This document shows, in pieces, positions 1 to 8,697 of a stretch of DNA of 52,249 bases. Numbering within the stretch: position 1 is the first letter of the stretch; each line of letters opens with the position of its first letter. Position numbers and translations under genes: made by a program. This DNA comes from Salegentibacter agarivorans (lineage in GTDB: Bacteria; Bacteroidota; Bacteroidia; Flavobacteriales; Flavobacteriaceae): positions 1-52,249 of the forward strand of contig NZ_FOOH01000028.1 in assembly GCF_900113135.1 (NCBI RefSeq). The letters run 5' to 3'. A model generated the notes under the pieces. It saw only the letters and a program-made list of their open reading frames with translations. It was not told the origin of the DNA and did not search any database.

Positions 1-26
1 GAACTTGTTTCCGCTGTAAGCGGCTG

Positions 27-58
27 CAAATATACAATGCTTTTTCTTTACCCGCCAA
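27..58 (-). promoter_or_regulatory. Tandem promoter 3 (nearest the left edge)
   Basis: Read on the minus strand, TTG (58-56) is followed after 21 bp by TATATTTG (34-27), the flavobacterial -33/-7 pair. The start region is GC-rich (GCAGCCGC) and is followed by a short hairpin CCGCT-TAC-AGCGG before the window ends. The same signal occurs twice more upstream at 167 and 324. Confidence 0.7.
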
Positions 59-166
59 ATCTTTTTTAGAAAAATTTTTGACTTTTTTTTTAAAGCTTTC
101 CATTCTCAAAAGAACTTTAAAAACAACTCCCGTTTCCTATAAAAACCTTCGCTGTTTTTGCGGCTG

Positions 167-196
167 CAAATATACACCCTCTTTTGATTCTGGCAA
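167..196 (-). promoter_or_regulatory. Tandem promoter 2
   Basis: On the minus strand TTG (196-194), 19 bp, then TATATTTG (174-167). It is followed by GCAGCCGC, the same GC-rich start region as promoter 3. Confidence 0.7.
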
Positions 197-323
197 GTAA
201 AAAAATAAGTTTTTTTACTTTTATTTTTTTAAGCTTTTATTTCCTTAAAAAATCACCGTATCCCAATATGTAATGAACTTCCCCGCTTCTCCTCTCAACC
301 CTCGTTGTGTCCCAAAGCGGGTG

Positions 324-353
324 CAAATATACTGCTGTTTTATTCCCCCGCAA
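324..353 (-). promoter_or_regulatory. Tandem promoter 1 (farthest upstream)
   Basis: On the minus strand TTG (353-351), 19 bp, then TATATTTG (331-324), followed by GCACCCGC. The same initially transcribed sequence, GCACCCGC, follows the tRNA-Lys promoter at 17086, which links this promoter type to stable RNA genes. Confidence 0.7.
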
Positions 354-538
354 GCTCCAAATAATAATTTTTTAAAGAAATCTTAAAACAAATTCCTAAA
401 CTTCTCAATAAAAGGAACTTGTAAGATAAAAAATTTTAAAGAAATATTGGGGAGACAAAAGTTAATGTTTCAGCATAAAGAAAAACTACTTCTTTTTAAT
501 ATTTCAGCAATAAATATCCTCCTTTATATATAAGTATA

Positions 539-569
539 TTGCGCAGGCAAAATCAACCTATTATCTTTG
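539..569 (+). promoter_or_regulatory. thrS operon promoter
   Basis: TTG (539-541), 20 bp spacer, TATCTTTG (562-569). The thrS ATG follows 22 bp after the box, so the leader is short. It probably drives thrS-infC-rpmI-rplT as one unit. Confidence 0.75.
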
Positions 570-591
570 CGCTCATTAAAACTACATATAC

Positions 592-2538
592 ATGATTAAG
601 GTAAGCTTGCCCGATGGCAGTATAAAAGAATTTGAAAAAGGTACCACTCCAATGGATGTTGCTAACAGCATTAGCTCTGGACTGGCCCGAAACGTAATTT
701 CAGCAAAATTCAATAATAATATCGTAGAAGTTTCTACGCCATTAACTACAGATGGAAGTTTAACCTTATTTACCTGGAAGGACGACGACGGCAAAAAAGC
801 TTTTTGGCATTCTACCTCTCACGTAATGGCCCAGGCTATAGAAGAAATGTATCCCGGTTCTAAATTAACCATTGGTCCGGCAATTGAAAATGGATTCTAT
901 TATGATGTAGATTTTGGCGAACATAAGATTTCGGAAAACGATTTTAAAAAGATCGAAGACCGCATGCTTGAGATTGCCCGTGAAAAACATGACTTTAAAT
1001 TAAGGGAAGTTTCAAAAGCAGATGCCCTCTCCTATTATAAGGAACAAAATAACCAGTTTAAAGTAGAGTTAATCGAAAACCTGGAAGACGGTGAGATCAC
1101 TTTCTGCGATCACGACAACTTTACAGACCTTTGCCGCGGAGGCCATATTCCAAATACCGGCTTTATTAAAGCGGTAAAGTTAATGAGTGTTGCCGGCGCG
1201 TACTGGCGCGGCGATGAAAACAATCCGCAGTTAACTCGTGTTTATGGAATTTCATTTCCGAAGCAAAAAGAACTAAAAGAATACTTAGAACTACTTGAAG
1301 AAGCTAAGAAAAGGGATCACCGTAAGCTTGGAAAAGAACTTGAGTTATTTACTTTTTCTCAAAAAGTTGGACAGGGACTTCCATTATGGTTACCAAAAGG
1401 AGCGGCTTTAAGAGAACGACTGGAAGATTTCTTAAAAAAGGCACAGAAAAAAGCAGGTTACGAGATGGTGGTAAGTCCGCATATTGGTCAAAAAGAACTT
1501 TATGTAACTTCCGGCCATTATGCTAAATACGGTGAAGACAGTTTTCAGCCAATTCATACCCCTAATGAAGGTGAAGAATTCTTATTAAAACCTATGAACT
1601 GCCCGCATCACTGTGAGATTTATAACGCTAGCTCCTGGAGTTACCGTGATCTTCCAAAACGTTTTGCTGAATTTGGCACCGTTTATCGCTACGAACAGAG
1701 TGGAGAATTACACGGCTTAACCAGGGTTAGAGGTTTTACCCAGGATGATGCTCATATTTTTTGTACTCCAGATCAATTAGATGAGGAATTCAAAAAAGTG
1801 ATAGACCTTACCTTATATGTATTTGATTCTTTAGGTTTTGAAAATTTCACCGCCCAGGTTTCCTTAAGAGATCCGGAGAATAAAGAGAAGTATATAGGAT
1901 CTGACGATGTTTGGGAAAAAGCCGAAACTGCCATTATTAATGCAGCTAAGGAAAAAGGGCTAAATTATGTTGTTGAAACCGGGGAAGCCGCGTTTTACGG
2001 ACCTAAGTTAGATTTTATGGTGAAGGATGCACTTGGCAGAAGCTGGCAACTTGGCACCATTCAGGTAGACTACAATCTGCCAGAACGTTTTGAACTCACT
2101 TACAAAGGAAGTGACAATGAGACACACCGCCCGGTCATGATTCACCGTGCGCCATTTGGTAGTATGGAACGTTTTATAGCCATATTACTGGAACATACAG
2201 CAGGTAACTTTCCATTATGGTTGATGCCCGAGCAGGCTATGGTGCTCTCAATCAGTGAGAAATATGAAAAATACGCCCAAAAAGTTTTAACTTTGCTGGA
2301 AAATAACGAAATTCGCGCTTTGGCAGACAACCGAAATGAAACCATTGGGAAGAAAATTAGGGAAGCCGAAATGAACAAATTCCCATATATGTTGATTATA
2401 GGGGAACAGGAAGAACAGGATGGTACGGTTTCTGTACGAAAGAGAGGGGAAGGCGATATTGGCACTATGCCAGTAGAAGACTTTGCCGCAATTATAAATA
2501 ACGAAATCAAAAAAACGTTGAAGACGTTTGAAGTTTAA
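592..2538 (+). CDS. thrS: Threonine--tRNA ligase
   Basis: Cytoplasmic enzyme that charges tRNA-Thr with threonine and removes mischarged serine. The 648-residue product has the full bacterial layout: TGS domain (about 1-60), editing domain with HSTSH (H73, H77) and CRGGH (C181, H185), class II catalytic core with the zinc cysteine in MNCPHH (C338) and motif 2 around [10 protein letters not shown], and a C-terminal anticodon-binding domain (about 545-640). The ATG lies just downstream of a consensus promoter, which fixes the start. It is first in the thrS-infC-rpmI-rplT operon, a common bacterial order. No defects seen. Confidence 0.98.
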   Translation: MIKVSLPDGSIKEFEKGTTPMDVANSISSGLARNVISAKFNNNIVEVSTPLTTDGSLTLFTWKDDDGKKAFWHSTSHVMAQAIEEMYPGSKLTIGPAIENGFYYDVDFGEHKISENDFKKIEDRMLEIAREKHDFKLREVSKADALSYYKEQNNQFKVELIENLEDGEITFCDHDNFTDLCRGGHIPNTGFIKAVKLMSVAGAYWRGDENNPQLTRVYGISFPKQKELKEYLELLEEAKKRDHRKLGKELELFTFSQKVGQGLPLWLPKGAALRERLEDFLKKAQKKAGYEMVVSPHIGQKELYVTSGHYAKYGEDSFQPIHTPNEGEEFLLKPMNCPHHCEIYNASSWSYRDLPKRFAEFGTVYRYEQSGELHGLTRVRGFTQDDAHIFCTPDQLDEEFKKVIDLTLYVFDSLGFENFTAQVSLRDPENKEKYIGSDDVWEKAETAIINAAKEKGLNYVVETGEAAFYGPKLDFMVKDALGRSWQLGTIQVDYNLPERFELTYKGSDNETHRPVMIHRAPFGSMERFIAILLEHTAGNFPLWLMPEQAMVLSISEKYEKYAQKVLTLLENNEIRALADNRNETIGKKIREAEMNKFPYMLIIGEQEEQDGTVSVRKRGEGDIGTMPVEDFAAIINNEIKKTLKTFEV

Positions 2539-2555
2539 CCAAAAATAGATCAGCC

Positions 2556-3113
2556 ATAGCAATACGTAGAAAAAAATCGAAAAGACCGCTTAGAGCAGTT
2601 AAAGAGGATCAACACCGGATTAACCAAAAAATCAGGGCAGAAGAAGTTCGCCTTGTAGGTGATAATGTAGAAATGGGCGTTTATCCAACCAAAGAAGCAT
2701 TAACCATAGCCGAAGATTTAGGTTTGGATTTGGTAGAAATATCTCCAGATGCTAAACCACCGGTGGTAAAAGCGATGGATTACAAAAAGTTTCTTTACGA
2801 ACAAAAGAAACGCGAAAAGGCAATGAAAGCCAAAGCGAGCAAAGTTGTTGTAAAAGAAATACGTTTTGGTCCTAATACAGATGATCACGATTACGAGTTT
2901 AAAAAACGTAATGCAGAGAAATTTTTAAAAGATGGTGCAAAACTAAAAGCTTTTGTATTTTTTAAAGGTAGATCTATCGTTTTTAAAGATAAAGGGGAAA
3001 TCCTATTGCTTAGATTAGCTCAGGATCTTGAAGAACTTGGAAAAGTAGAACAAATGCCAAAACTTGAGGGAAAACGTATGACTATGTTTTTATCTCCAAG
3101 AAAAGCAAAATAG
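2556..3113 (+). CDS. infC: Translation initiation factor IF-3 (AUA start)
   Basis: IF-3 binds the 30S subunit and checks start-codon/initiator-tRNA pairing. The frame contains the family-typical [36 protein letters not shown] and KGRSIVFKD segments. The first ATG (2673) would remove about 39 residues, including the basic N-terminus [13 protein letters not shown] and the conserved [18 protein letters not shown]. The frame is open back to a TGA at 2529 and contains no ATG, GTG or TTG before 2673. The best start is ATA at 2556, giving (M)AIRR..., 185 residues, 17 nt after thrS. Non-canonical infC starts (AUU in E. coli) allow IF-3 to limit its own synthesis; the same control is inferred here. 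Confidence 0.92.
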   Translation: MAIRRKKSKRPLRAVKEDQHRINQKIRAEEVRLVGDNVEMGVYPTKEALTIAEDLGLDLVEISPDAKPPVVKAMDYKKFLYEQKKREKAMKAKASKVVVKEIRFGPNTDDHDYEFKKRNAEKFLKDGAKLKAFVFFKGRSIVFKDKGEILLLRLAQDLEELGKVEQMPKLEGKRMTMFLSPRKAK

Positions 3114-3156
3114 AATAAAGAATAATAAGAGAGTTATAATATAAAAAGAGGATAAC

Positions 3157-3354
3157 ATGCCGAAAATGAAAACAAAGTCTAGTGCCAAAAAGCGTTTTAA
3201 GCTTACCGGTACTGGTAAAATAAAAAGAAAGCACGCGTTTAAAAGTCACATCTTAACAAAGAAGTCTAAAAAACGTAAGCTAGCCTTAACGCATAGTACT
3301 TTAGTACACGATGCAGATAAGGACAATGTTAAACTTATGTTGCGTTTAAAGTAA
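3157..3354 (+). CDS. rpmI: 50S ribosomal protein L35
   Basis: A 65-residue, very basic protein beginning [15 protein letters not shown], the standard L35 N-terminus, with the usual length. It sits between infC and rplT, the conserved IF3-L35-L20 order. It binds 23S rRNA in the large subunit. In other bacteria L20 represses this operon through a leader RNA; I could not identify such a structure in the 43-nt gap before this gene. Confidence 0.97.
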   Translation: MPKMKTKSSAKKRFKLTGTGKIKRKHAFKSHILTKKSKKRKLALTHSTLVHDADKDNVKLMLRLK

Positions 3355-3404
3355 CAATAAGCTCTTAACGGTTTAATTAATTTAAAAACCCTGGAGTTGG
3401 GCAA

Positions 3405-3428
3405 CACTTCGACTGCGCTTAGTGTGAC
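3405..3428 (+). repeat. Short repeat-like element between rpmI and rplT
   Basis: The 135-bp gap between rpmI and rplT holds a GC-richer stretch with CACT (3405-3408) and AGTG (3421-3424) flanking TTCGACTGCGCTT. From memory, similar motifs are scattered in intergenic DNA of flavobacteria, but this is the only copy in the window, so its repeat status is an inference. Confidence 0.35.
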
Positions 3429-3489
3429 AGATTGAAGTTTAAGTTAAAAGTGTCGATTATCGACCGCCTGCTACAAAACACATATAAAT

Positions 3490-3834
3490 ATGCCAAGATC
3501 AGTAAATTCAGTTGCAAAGAGAGCCAGAAGAAAAAAGGTTCTTAAGCAAGCAAAAGGTTACTTCGGACGTCGTAAAAACGTTTGGACAGTAGCCAAAAAC
3601 GCGGTAGAGAAAGCAATGCTTTACTCATATAGAGACCGCAAAGTAAAGAAACGTAATTTCCGTTCACTGTGGATATTGCGTATCAACGCTGCAGCCCGTG
3701 AACACGGTATGTCTTATTCTCAATTTATGGGAGCTGCAAAAGCAAATGGAATAGGTTTAAACCGTAAGGTACTTGCCGATTTGGCAATGAACCATCCAGA
3801 AGCTTTTAAAGCAGTTGTAGATAAAGTAAAGTAA
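3490..3834 (+). CDS. rplT: 50S ribosomal protein L20
   Basis: A 114-residue basic protein beginning [20 protein letters not shown], with [13 protein letters not shown] and [17 protein letters not shown], all standard for L20, an early-assembly 23S rRNA-binding protein. It is the last gene of the operon and is followed by a good terminator. The gap before it is unusually long for this operon and holds a repeat-like insert. Confidence 0.97.
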   Translation: MPRSVNSVAKRARRKKVLKQAKGYFGRRKNVWTVAKNAVEKAMLYSYRDRKVKKRNFRSLWILRINAAAREHGMSYSQFMGAAKANGIGLNRKVLADLAMNHPEAFKAVVDKVK

Positions 3835-3862
3835 ATACAAACAGTTATACACTCTCTTATTT

Positions 3863-3894
3863 AAAAATCCGGTTCTTTTGAGCCGGATTTTTTT
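3863..3894 (+). terminator. Terminator of the thrS-rplT operon
   Basis: A 10-bp stem AAAAATCCGG/CCGGATTTTT with a 10-nt loop, ending in a run of T, placed 29 bp after the rplT stop. Confidence 0.85.
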
Positions 3895-3975
3895 GTACTT
3901 ATATTTACTAATGATCTATTATTTGCCACCAGTACACTAATATTATCAGCCAATTCAGCGTATAGGTATCTCCGC

Positions 3976-4398
3976 TTAAACTCCGTAAAGGCTTAAAACT
4001 AATTTTCGGGAACCGCCATTATTTCTATGTTCTGCCAAATAAATTCCCTGCCAGGTTCCTAAATTTAATCTTCCATTTGTAACAGGAATTTGAAGCGAAC
4101 TGCCAAGTAAAGATGCTTTTATATGCGCAGGCATGTCATCTGCCCCTTCTAAAGTATGTTTGTAATATGGCATGTTTTCCGGAACCATTTCATTAAAATG
4201 ACTCTCAAAATCATCGCGCACCGTAGGATCGGCATTTTCATTGATGGTAATTCCTGCTGAAGTATGTTTAATAAAAACATTCAACATTCCAGAATTAATT
4301 TCCTTCAATTCGGTTAATTCATTTTCAACTTCGCCAGTGACAATATGAAAACCTCTTGATCTCGCTTTTAATTTTATTTCCTTCTGAAAGAATTTCAT
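3976..4398 (-). CDS. YjbQ family protein (UPF0047)
   Basis: A 140-residue protein covering the whole UPF0047/YjbQ family. Conserved parts are visible: KHTSAGITINENADP (about 45-58), the acidic/His segment EGADDMPAHIKASLLG (about 84-99) and GRLNLGTWQGIYLAEHR (about 109-124). These supply the conserved His, Asp and Glu residues of the proposed active site. E. coli YjbQ has been reported to have weak thiamine-phosphate synthase activity; the physiological role is unclear. It starts 2 nt after the small membrane protein gene, so the two are probably cotranscribed. Confidence 0.9.
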   Translation of the reverse strand: MKFFQKEIKLKARSRGFHIVTGEVENELTELKEINSGMLNVFIKHTSAGITINENADPTVRDDFESHFNEMVPENMPYYKHTLEGADDMPAHIKASLLGSSLQIPVTNGRLNLGTWQGIYLAEHRNNGGSRKLVLSLYGV

Positions 4399-4400
4399 AG

Positions 4401-4580
4401 TTACTTCTTATTATTTTCTTTTAAATAAATTCCTGTTGCAGTTAAAATCCCAACTGAAATTAATAATATTCCATATACCGAAGAAGGCAATGTAATTATA
4501 TTAGTTAAATCTAATATGAGAAATATTACAAAAATTAAGTTGACCACACTTAGTATTTTCAATAAAAGACTTAGTTTCAT
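4401..4580 (-). CDS. Small two-helix membrane protein, unknown function
   Basis: A 59-residue product starting MKLSLLLKILSVVNLIF with two hydrophobic segments (about 3-23 and 31-50) and a charged tail KENNKK. The ATG is one base past the stop codon of the upstream gene, so translational coupling is likely. A start 45 bp upstream would place an arginine-rich run copied from the neighbouring frame and is less likely. I do not recognise the family. Confidence 0.65.
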   Translation of the reverse strand: MKLSLLLKILSVVNLIFVIFLILDLTNIITLPSSVYGILLISVGILTATGIYLKENNKK

Positions 4581-4581
4581 C

Positions 4582-5931
4582 TTAGGTTTTTTGAGGCTTT
4601 TTCTTCGCCGCCGGGAAGAGCACATTATTTAGGATCAGCCTATAACCCGGGGAAGTTGGGTGTAAATCAAGTTCGGTCTTTGGATCCCCAACCCTATGCT
4701 GATAATCTTCAGGATCGTGGCCTCCGTAAAAAGTGAAAAATCCTTTTCCTTTTATTCCGTGAATATAACGTGCTTCACCATTTAATTTACTCTCTCCCAT
4801 CACCAGGACATTGGCTTTAATATTATCAGGGTTATATGCTGTAGTTTGCCCCATAAATCCTTTAACCAATCGCGTGTGGTTTTGAGTTAACATAGTTGGC
4901 ACTACATCCCATTTTGCTGAAAAATCCATCAGCGTAAAATAATCGGTTTCCTTCGGAATATTTCTTTTAGCAGTCATATCTATTGAAGAAAACTCGTAAA
5001 CCATTGGGCTTCGTTCCAGAGTAAAATCGGTAAAAGCGAAAGTATTACTGAAATCGATTTTAGATTGATAACCGGGTTCGCTGGGGTCACCATCAAACAT
5101 AGTTTCAGCAATATCCACGCCTTCTGCGGCGAGAGCAATATCAAAACTATCGGTAGCGCTGCACATGGCAAACATAAAGCCGCCACCAACAACATAATCC
5201 CTTATCTTTAGAGCTACGGCTAATTTCTCTTGTGAAACCTTATCATAGCCTAACTTTTGCGCCAAAGCTTCAGATTCTTCTTTTTCCTGAATATACCAGG
5301 GCGTGGCTCTAAATGTTCTGTAAAATTTCCCGTATTGGCCTGTGAAATCTTCGTGGTGTAAATGAAGCCAGTCAAATAAAACCAGGGCATCGTTTAGAAC
5401 GGCTTCATCGTAAATAGTTTCGTAAGGAATTTCAGCATAAGTAAGCGCCATAGTAACCGCATCGTCCCAGGGTTTATTTCCCTGGGGAGAATAAACCGCA
5501 ATTTTTGGAGCTTTCTCTAAGACCACGGTCTCCATATTTTGGGAAGGACTACTGATTTCTTCTAAAATAGACTGCGTTTTATCGTCACTTATTACTTCAA
5601 AAGAAACTCCTCGTATTTGGCATTCTTTACGTAATTCTTCGGTATCTGAAATTAAAAACGAACCACCGCGATAATTTAACAACCATCTAACTTCTAACTC
5701 TTCTTCTAAAGCAAAATAGGTTATTCCGTAAGCTTTTAAATGATTCTTCTGAGAGTCTCCGTCCATAGGAATAAGCAATTGTGATGCTAAAACCTGAATA
5801 GAATTTAGAAACAGGAAAACAAAAAAGACCAGAAGAACGGTAAATTTCCCGCTTTTCTGGTCTTTTAAAACAATGTTATTAAGTGTACTCCTCTTTATTT
5901 TATCAGAATTTTTAGAATGGAACTTCGTCAT
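4582..5931 (-). CDS. Conserved exported protein (often labelled asparagine synthetase B)
   Basis: From memory, close relatives are annotated asparagine synthetase B in Bacteroidota databases. The sequence has neither the N-terminal Cys of a glutamine amidotransferase nor the SGGxDS PP-loop of asparagine synthase, so that name should not be relied on. It has a probable signal sequence around KFTVLLVFFVFLFLNSIQVL, then a conserved body with NYRGGSFL, DWLHLHHEDFTGQYGKFY, GGGFMFAMCSATDSFD, FTFYGGHDPEDYQHRVGDP and SPGYRLILNNVLFPAA. The body resembles a class I glutamine amidotransferase/ThuA-like fold at best. The N-terminus is uncertain: the only usable ATGs lie within the dnaB 3' end, leaving about 30 residues before the hydrophobic core. 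A terminator-like hairpin overlaps the signal-peptide codons. Confidence 0.75.
   Translation of the reverse strand: MTKFHSKNSDKIKRSTLNNIVLKDQKSGKFTVLLVFFVFLFLNSIQVLASQLLIPMDGDSQKNHLKAYGITYFALEEELEVRWLLNYRGGSFLISDTEELRKECQIRGVSFEVISDDKTQSILEEISSPSQNMETVVLEKAPKIAVYSPQGNKPWDDAVTMALTYAEIPYETIYDEAVLNDALVLFDWLHLHHEDFTGQYGKFYRTFRATPWYIQEKEESEALAQKLGYDKVSQEKLAVALKIRDYVVGGGFMFAMCSATDSFDIALAAEGVDIAETMFDGDPSEPGYQSKIDFSNTFAFTDFTLERSPMVYEFSSIDMTAKRNIPKETDYFTLMDFSAKWDVVPTMLTQNHTRLVKGFMGQTTAYNPDNIKANVLVMGESKLNGEARYIHGIKGKGFFTFYGGHDPEDYQHRVGDPKTELDLHPTSPGYRLILNNVLFPAAKKKPQKT
5823..5866 (-). terminator. Terminator-like hairpin after dnaB, inside the next coding region
   Basis: A perfect 12-bp stem AAAAGACCAGAA/TTCTGGTCTTTT (5866-5855 and 5834-5823) with a 20-nt loop, followed on the minus strand by more T. 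It lies about 45 bp past the dnaB stop but within the codons for the signal peptide of the downstream gene. Confidence 0.6.
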
Positions 5932-7477
5932 CGTCATCATTATTAAACCCACTATTCATAGAGCTACCAAAAGCTTCGTTCGCACTTGGATTAGGCAGGT
6001 TTGGAGAATTAAATTCATTCTCATCATTTTCGCCGGTATTCATTTTTGAATGATATTCAAAAGGCGAATCGAACTCTTCTAAGTTATCAAATTTACCAAG
6101 ATGACCAATAAATTTAAGACGTATATTTTCCAGTCCACCGTTCCTGTGCTTGGCAACAATAAATTCTCCCTGCCCATCGGTTGGTGTACGTTCTTCATCA
6201 TCCCACTCTTCAATTTTATAATATTCGGGACGATAAATAAAGGAAACAATATCGGCATCCTGCTCAATCGCTCCAGATTCCCTAAGGTCAGAAAGCAATG
6301 GTCGCTTGCTTCCTCCCCTGGTTTCCACGGCACGTGATAACTGGGAAAGTGCAATTACTGGGATGTTTAATTCTTTGGCAAGTGCTTTAAGGTTACGCGA
6401 AATTGTAGAAATTTCCTGCTCCCTGTTTCCGCCACCTTTCTGGCTTCCACCGGCAGTCATTAACTGCAAATAATCAATTACAATAAGCTTAATCCCGTGC
6501 TGGGAAGCCAACCTCCTGGCTTTTGCCCTAAGGTCAAAAATTGAAAGTGAAGGCGTATCATCTATAAATAGAGGTGCATTTTCAAGATCTTTTACCTTCA
6601 CATTAAGTTGTTCCCATTCGTGCTTTTCAAGATTTCCCGTTCTTAATTTTTCTGAAGAAAGACCGGTTTCCGAAGAAATTAATCGGGTAATTAGCTGTAC
6701 TGCCGACATCTCCAAAGAGAAAAATGCTACCGGCATATTCTGGCCAACAGAAATATTTCTGGCCATAGATAAGGTAAGGGCCGTTTTACCCATACCCGGA
6801 CGTGCAGCAACAATAATAAGGTCACTGGGCTGCCACCCGGAAGTTAACTGGTCTAACTTATCAAATCCTGAAGGAACACCACTTAAACCTTCTTTATTCG
6901 AGATCTCTTCAATTCTATTCTTCGCCTGAATCACCAAACTTTGAGCAGTCTCTGTAGATTTTTGAATATTCCCCTGGGTTACTTCGTATAATTTGGCTTC
7001 AGCACTGTCTAAAAGATCAAAAACATCTGTAGATTCATCGTAGGCTTCTTCAATAATTTCGTTTGAAATTTTAATCAAACTACGCTGAATATATTTCTGA
7101 AGAATTATACGCGCATGAAATTCAATATGCGCTGAAGATGATACTTTTTGAGTTAACTGAATAAGGTAATAATCGCCCCCGGTTTTTTCAAAATTGCCAT
7201 CTTTCTTTAATTGGTTAGAAACGGTTAATAAGTCAATCGCCTCTGTATTTTCGAAGAGTTTATGTATGGCTTCAAAAATTAATTTGTGGGAGTTTTTATA
7301 GAAAGCATCAGGGCTAAGGATATCAATAATTTCATCTACCCCTTTTTTATCAATCATCATTGCCCCTAACACAACCTCTTCTAAATCAACAGCTTGTGGA
7401 GGAAGTTTTCCTTTTTCAAGGCTAATTACGTTGCTTTTCTTTGCCGAAAATTGTTGTGGGGCGGTGATTTTTTCCAT
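5912..7477 (-). CDS. dnaB: Replicative DNA helicase DnaB
   Basis: Hexameric helicase that unwinds DNA at the replication fork. The 521-residue protein has the N-terminal DnaB domain (about 25-130, LPPQAVDLEEVVLGAMM), a linker, and the RecA-like C-terminal domain from about 200. Visible motifs are Walker A ARPGMGKTA (about 225-233), FFSLEMS, IDYLQLM (Walker B) and LSDLRESGAIEQDAD. The tail is acidic and Asn/Gly-rich, ending DDDDDEVPF. The length is normal, with no intein. It is transcribed away from accA, from which it is separated by a terminator. Confidence 0.97.
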   Translation of the reverse strand: MEKITAPQQFSAKKSNVISLEKGKLPPQAVDLEEVVLGAMMIDKKGVDEIIDILSPDAFYKNSHKLIFEAIHKLFENTEAIDLLTVSNQLKKDGNFEKTGGDYYLIQLTQKVSSSAHIEFHARIILQKYIQRSLIKISNEIIEEAYDESTDVFDLLDSAEAKLYEVTQGNIQKSTETAQSLVIQAKNRIEEISNKEGLSGVPSGFDKLDQLTSGWQPSDLIIVAARPGMGKTALTLSMARNISVGQNMPVAFFSLEMSAVQLITRLISSETGLSSEKLRTGNLEKHEWEQLNVKVKDLENAPLFIDDTPSLSIFDLRAKARRLASQHGIKLIVIDYLQLMTAGGSQKGGGNREQEISTISRNLKALAKELNIPVIALSQLSRAVETRGGSKRPLLSDLRESGAIEQDADIVSFIYRPEYYKIEEWDDEERTPTDGQGEFIVAKHRNGGLENIRLKFIGHLGKFDNLEEFDSPFEYHSKMNTGENDENEFNSPNLPNPSANEAFGSSMNSGFNNDDDDEVPF

Positions 7478-7589
7478 ATCACGAAAGTATAAAATTTGTT
7501 AAGAGCATCTTAATTATAATTCACTTACTTAATTAACCAGTCATCAACAATCTGCCTGTTGAAAACTTAATAATAGTGTTGATAAGTGC

Positions 7590-7615
7590 AAAAAAAACCG
7601 AAACCAGGGTTTCGG
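7590..7615 (-). terminator. Terminator of accA
   Basis: Minus-strand stem CCGAAACC/GGTTTCGG with a 2-nt gap in the loop, followed by eight T residues. It lies 30 bp past the accA stop codon and upstream of dnaB. Confidence 0.85.
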
Positions 7616-7644
7616 AAATTTAAGAAGTTATGGTATGTAAGGTA

Positions 7645-8598
7645 TTAGCTTTTAAAAACCCCCATATCTAAATACTTATCCATTCTTTTATTAACTAAAT
7701 CTGTTGGTGATAAGTTTTTAAATTCAGAATAAGCTCCTAAAATTGCATTTTTTACCGTATTAAAAGTTTCCTCTCTATTGCTATGAGCACCTCCAATTGG
7801 TTCTTTTACAATTTCGTCTATCAATTTCTGTTTTTTCATATCCTTAGCGGTAAGTTTCAAAGCATCTGCCGCCTGCTCTTTATACTCCCAGCTACGCCAA
7901 AGAATAGAAGAACAAGATTCAGGAGAAATTACCGAGTACCAGGTGTTTTCAAGCATCATTACCTTATCGCCAACTCCAATTCCTAAAGCACCTCCACTGG
8001 CACCTTCTCCAATGATAACTACAATAATTGGCACTTTTAGCCTTGTCATTTCCAGGATATTGCGGGCAATAGCTTCTCCCTGGCCGCGTTCTTCAGCTTC
8101 AAGCCCAGGATATGCTCCCGGAGTATCTACAAATGTCACTACAGGAAGACCAAACTTCTCTGCAGATTTCATTAAACGCAAAGCTTTACGGTAACCTTCA
8201 GGATTTGCCATCCCAAAATTCCTATATTGTCTCGTTTTAGTATTATAGCCTTTTTGCTGACCTATAAACATAAAACTCTGATCTTCAATTTTACCAAGCC
8301 CGCCAATCATTGCTTTATCGTCTTTTACATTTCTATCGCCGTGAAGCTCTAAAAAAGTATCACCACAAATTGCATTTATATAATCTAAAGTATAGGGGCG
8401 GTTTGGATGCCTGGAAAGCTGAACCCGTTGCCAGGCCGTTAAATTCTTATATATATCTTTTCGGGTTTCCTTTAATTTCTTTTCAATTTGTCTGCAGGTA
8501 GCCGTAACATCAACATCGCTCTCTTCACCTATGTTACAGGCTTTTGCGTACTGCTCTTCCAACTCTTTAATGGGTAATTCAAATTCTAAATATTCCAT
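7645..8598 (-). CDS. accA: Acetyl-CoA carboxylase carboxyltransferase, alpha subunit
   Basis: Half of the carboxyltransferase that moves CO2 from carboxybiotin to acetyl-CoA, the first step of fatty-acid synthesis. The 317-residue product matches AccA in length and features: N-terminal helices with [25 protein letters not shown], the crotonase-like core with [22 protein letters not shown] and [15 protein letters not shown], and [12 protein letters not shown]. It appears monocistronic: a -7 box lies upstream at 8630 and a terminator downstream. Confidence 0.97.
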   Translation of the reverse strand: MEYLEFELPIKELEEQYAKACNIGEESDVDVTATCRQIEKKLKETRKDIYKNLTAWQRVQLSRHPNRPYTLDYINAICGDTFLELHGDRNVKDDKAMIGGLGKIEDQSFMFIGQQKGYNTKTRQYRNFGMANPEGYRKALRLMKSAEKFGLPVVTFVDTPGAYPGLEAEERGQGEAIARNILEMTRLKVPIIVVIIGEGASGGALGIGVGDKVMMLENTWYSVISPESCSSILWRSWEYKEQAADALKLTAKDMKKQKLIDEIVKEPIGGAHSNREETFNTVKNAILGAYSEFKNLSPTDLVNKRMDKYLDMGVFKS

Positions 8599-8629
8599 AA
8601 GTTGATATGGTTTGTTTTTTATTAGCCTA

Positions 8630-8637
8630 CAAATATA
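8630..8637 (-). promoter_or_regulatory. accA -7 box
   Basis: TATATTTG on the minus strand, 31 bp upstream of the accA ATG. No clear TTG at the expected distance, so this rests on the -7 box and its position. Confidence 0.55.
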
Positions 8638-8697
8638 ACAAACTTTAAAAGGAAGAATTATACAGAAAGACCATTAAATTTTGAGAAATTTCTTCTC

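Larger units (their letters stand above)
1..591. other. Gene-free regulatory region upstream of thrS
   Basis: I see no credible gene here. The region holds three minus-strand promoters (annotated separately) directed out of the left edge and the plus-strand thrS promoter near the right end. Between the promoters the DNA is very AT-rich. An A/T-only inverted repeat (AAGTAAAAAAA and its complement, about 195-220) could fold in either transcript. The divergent arrangement suggests that a strongly expressed transcription unit begins just left of the window. Confidence 0.7.

Noticed and set aside
5912-7477. Intein or truncation in DnaB
   Set aside because: The frame is 521 codons with uninterrupted Walker A/B and normal family length.
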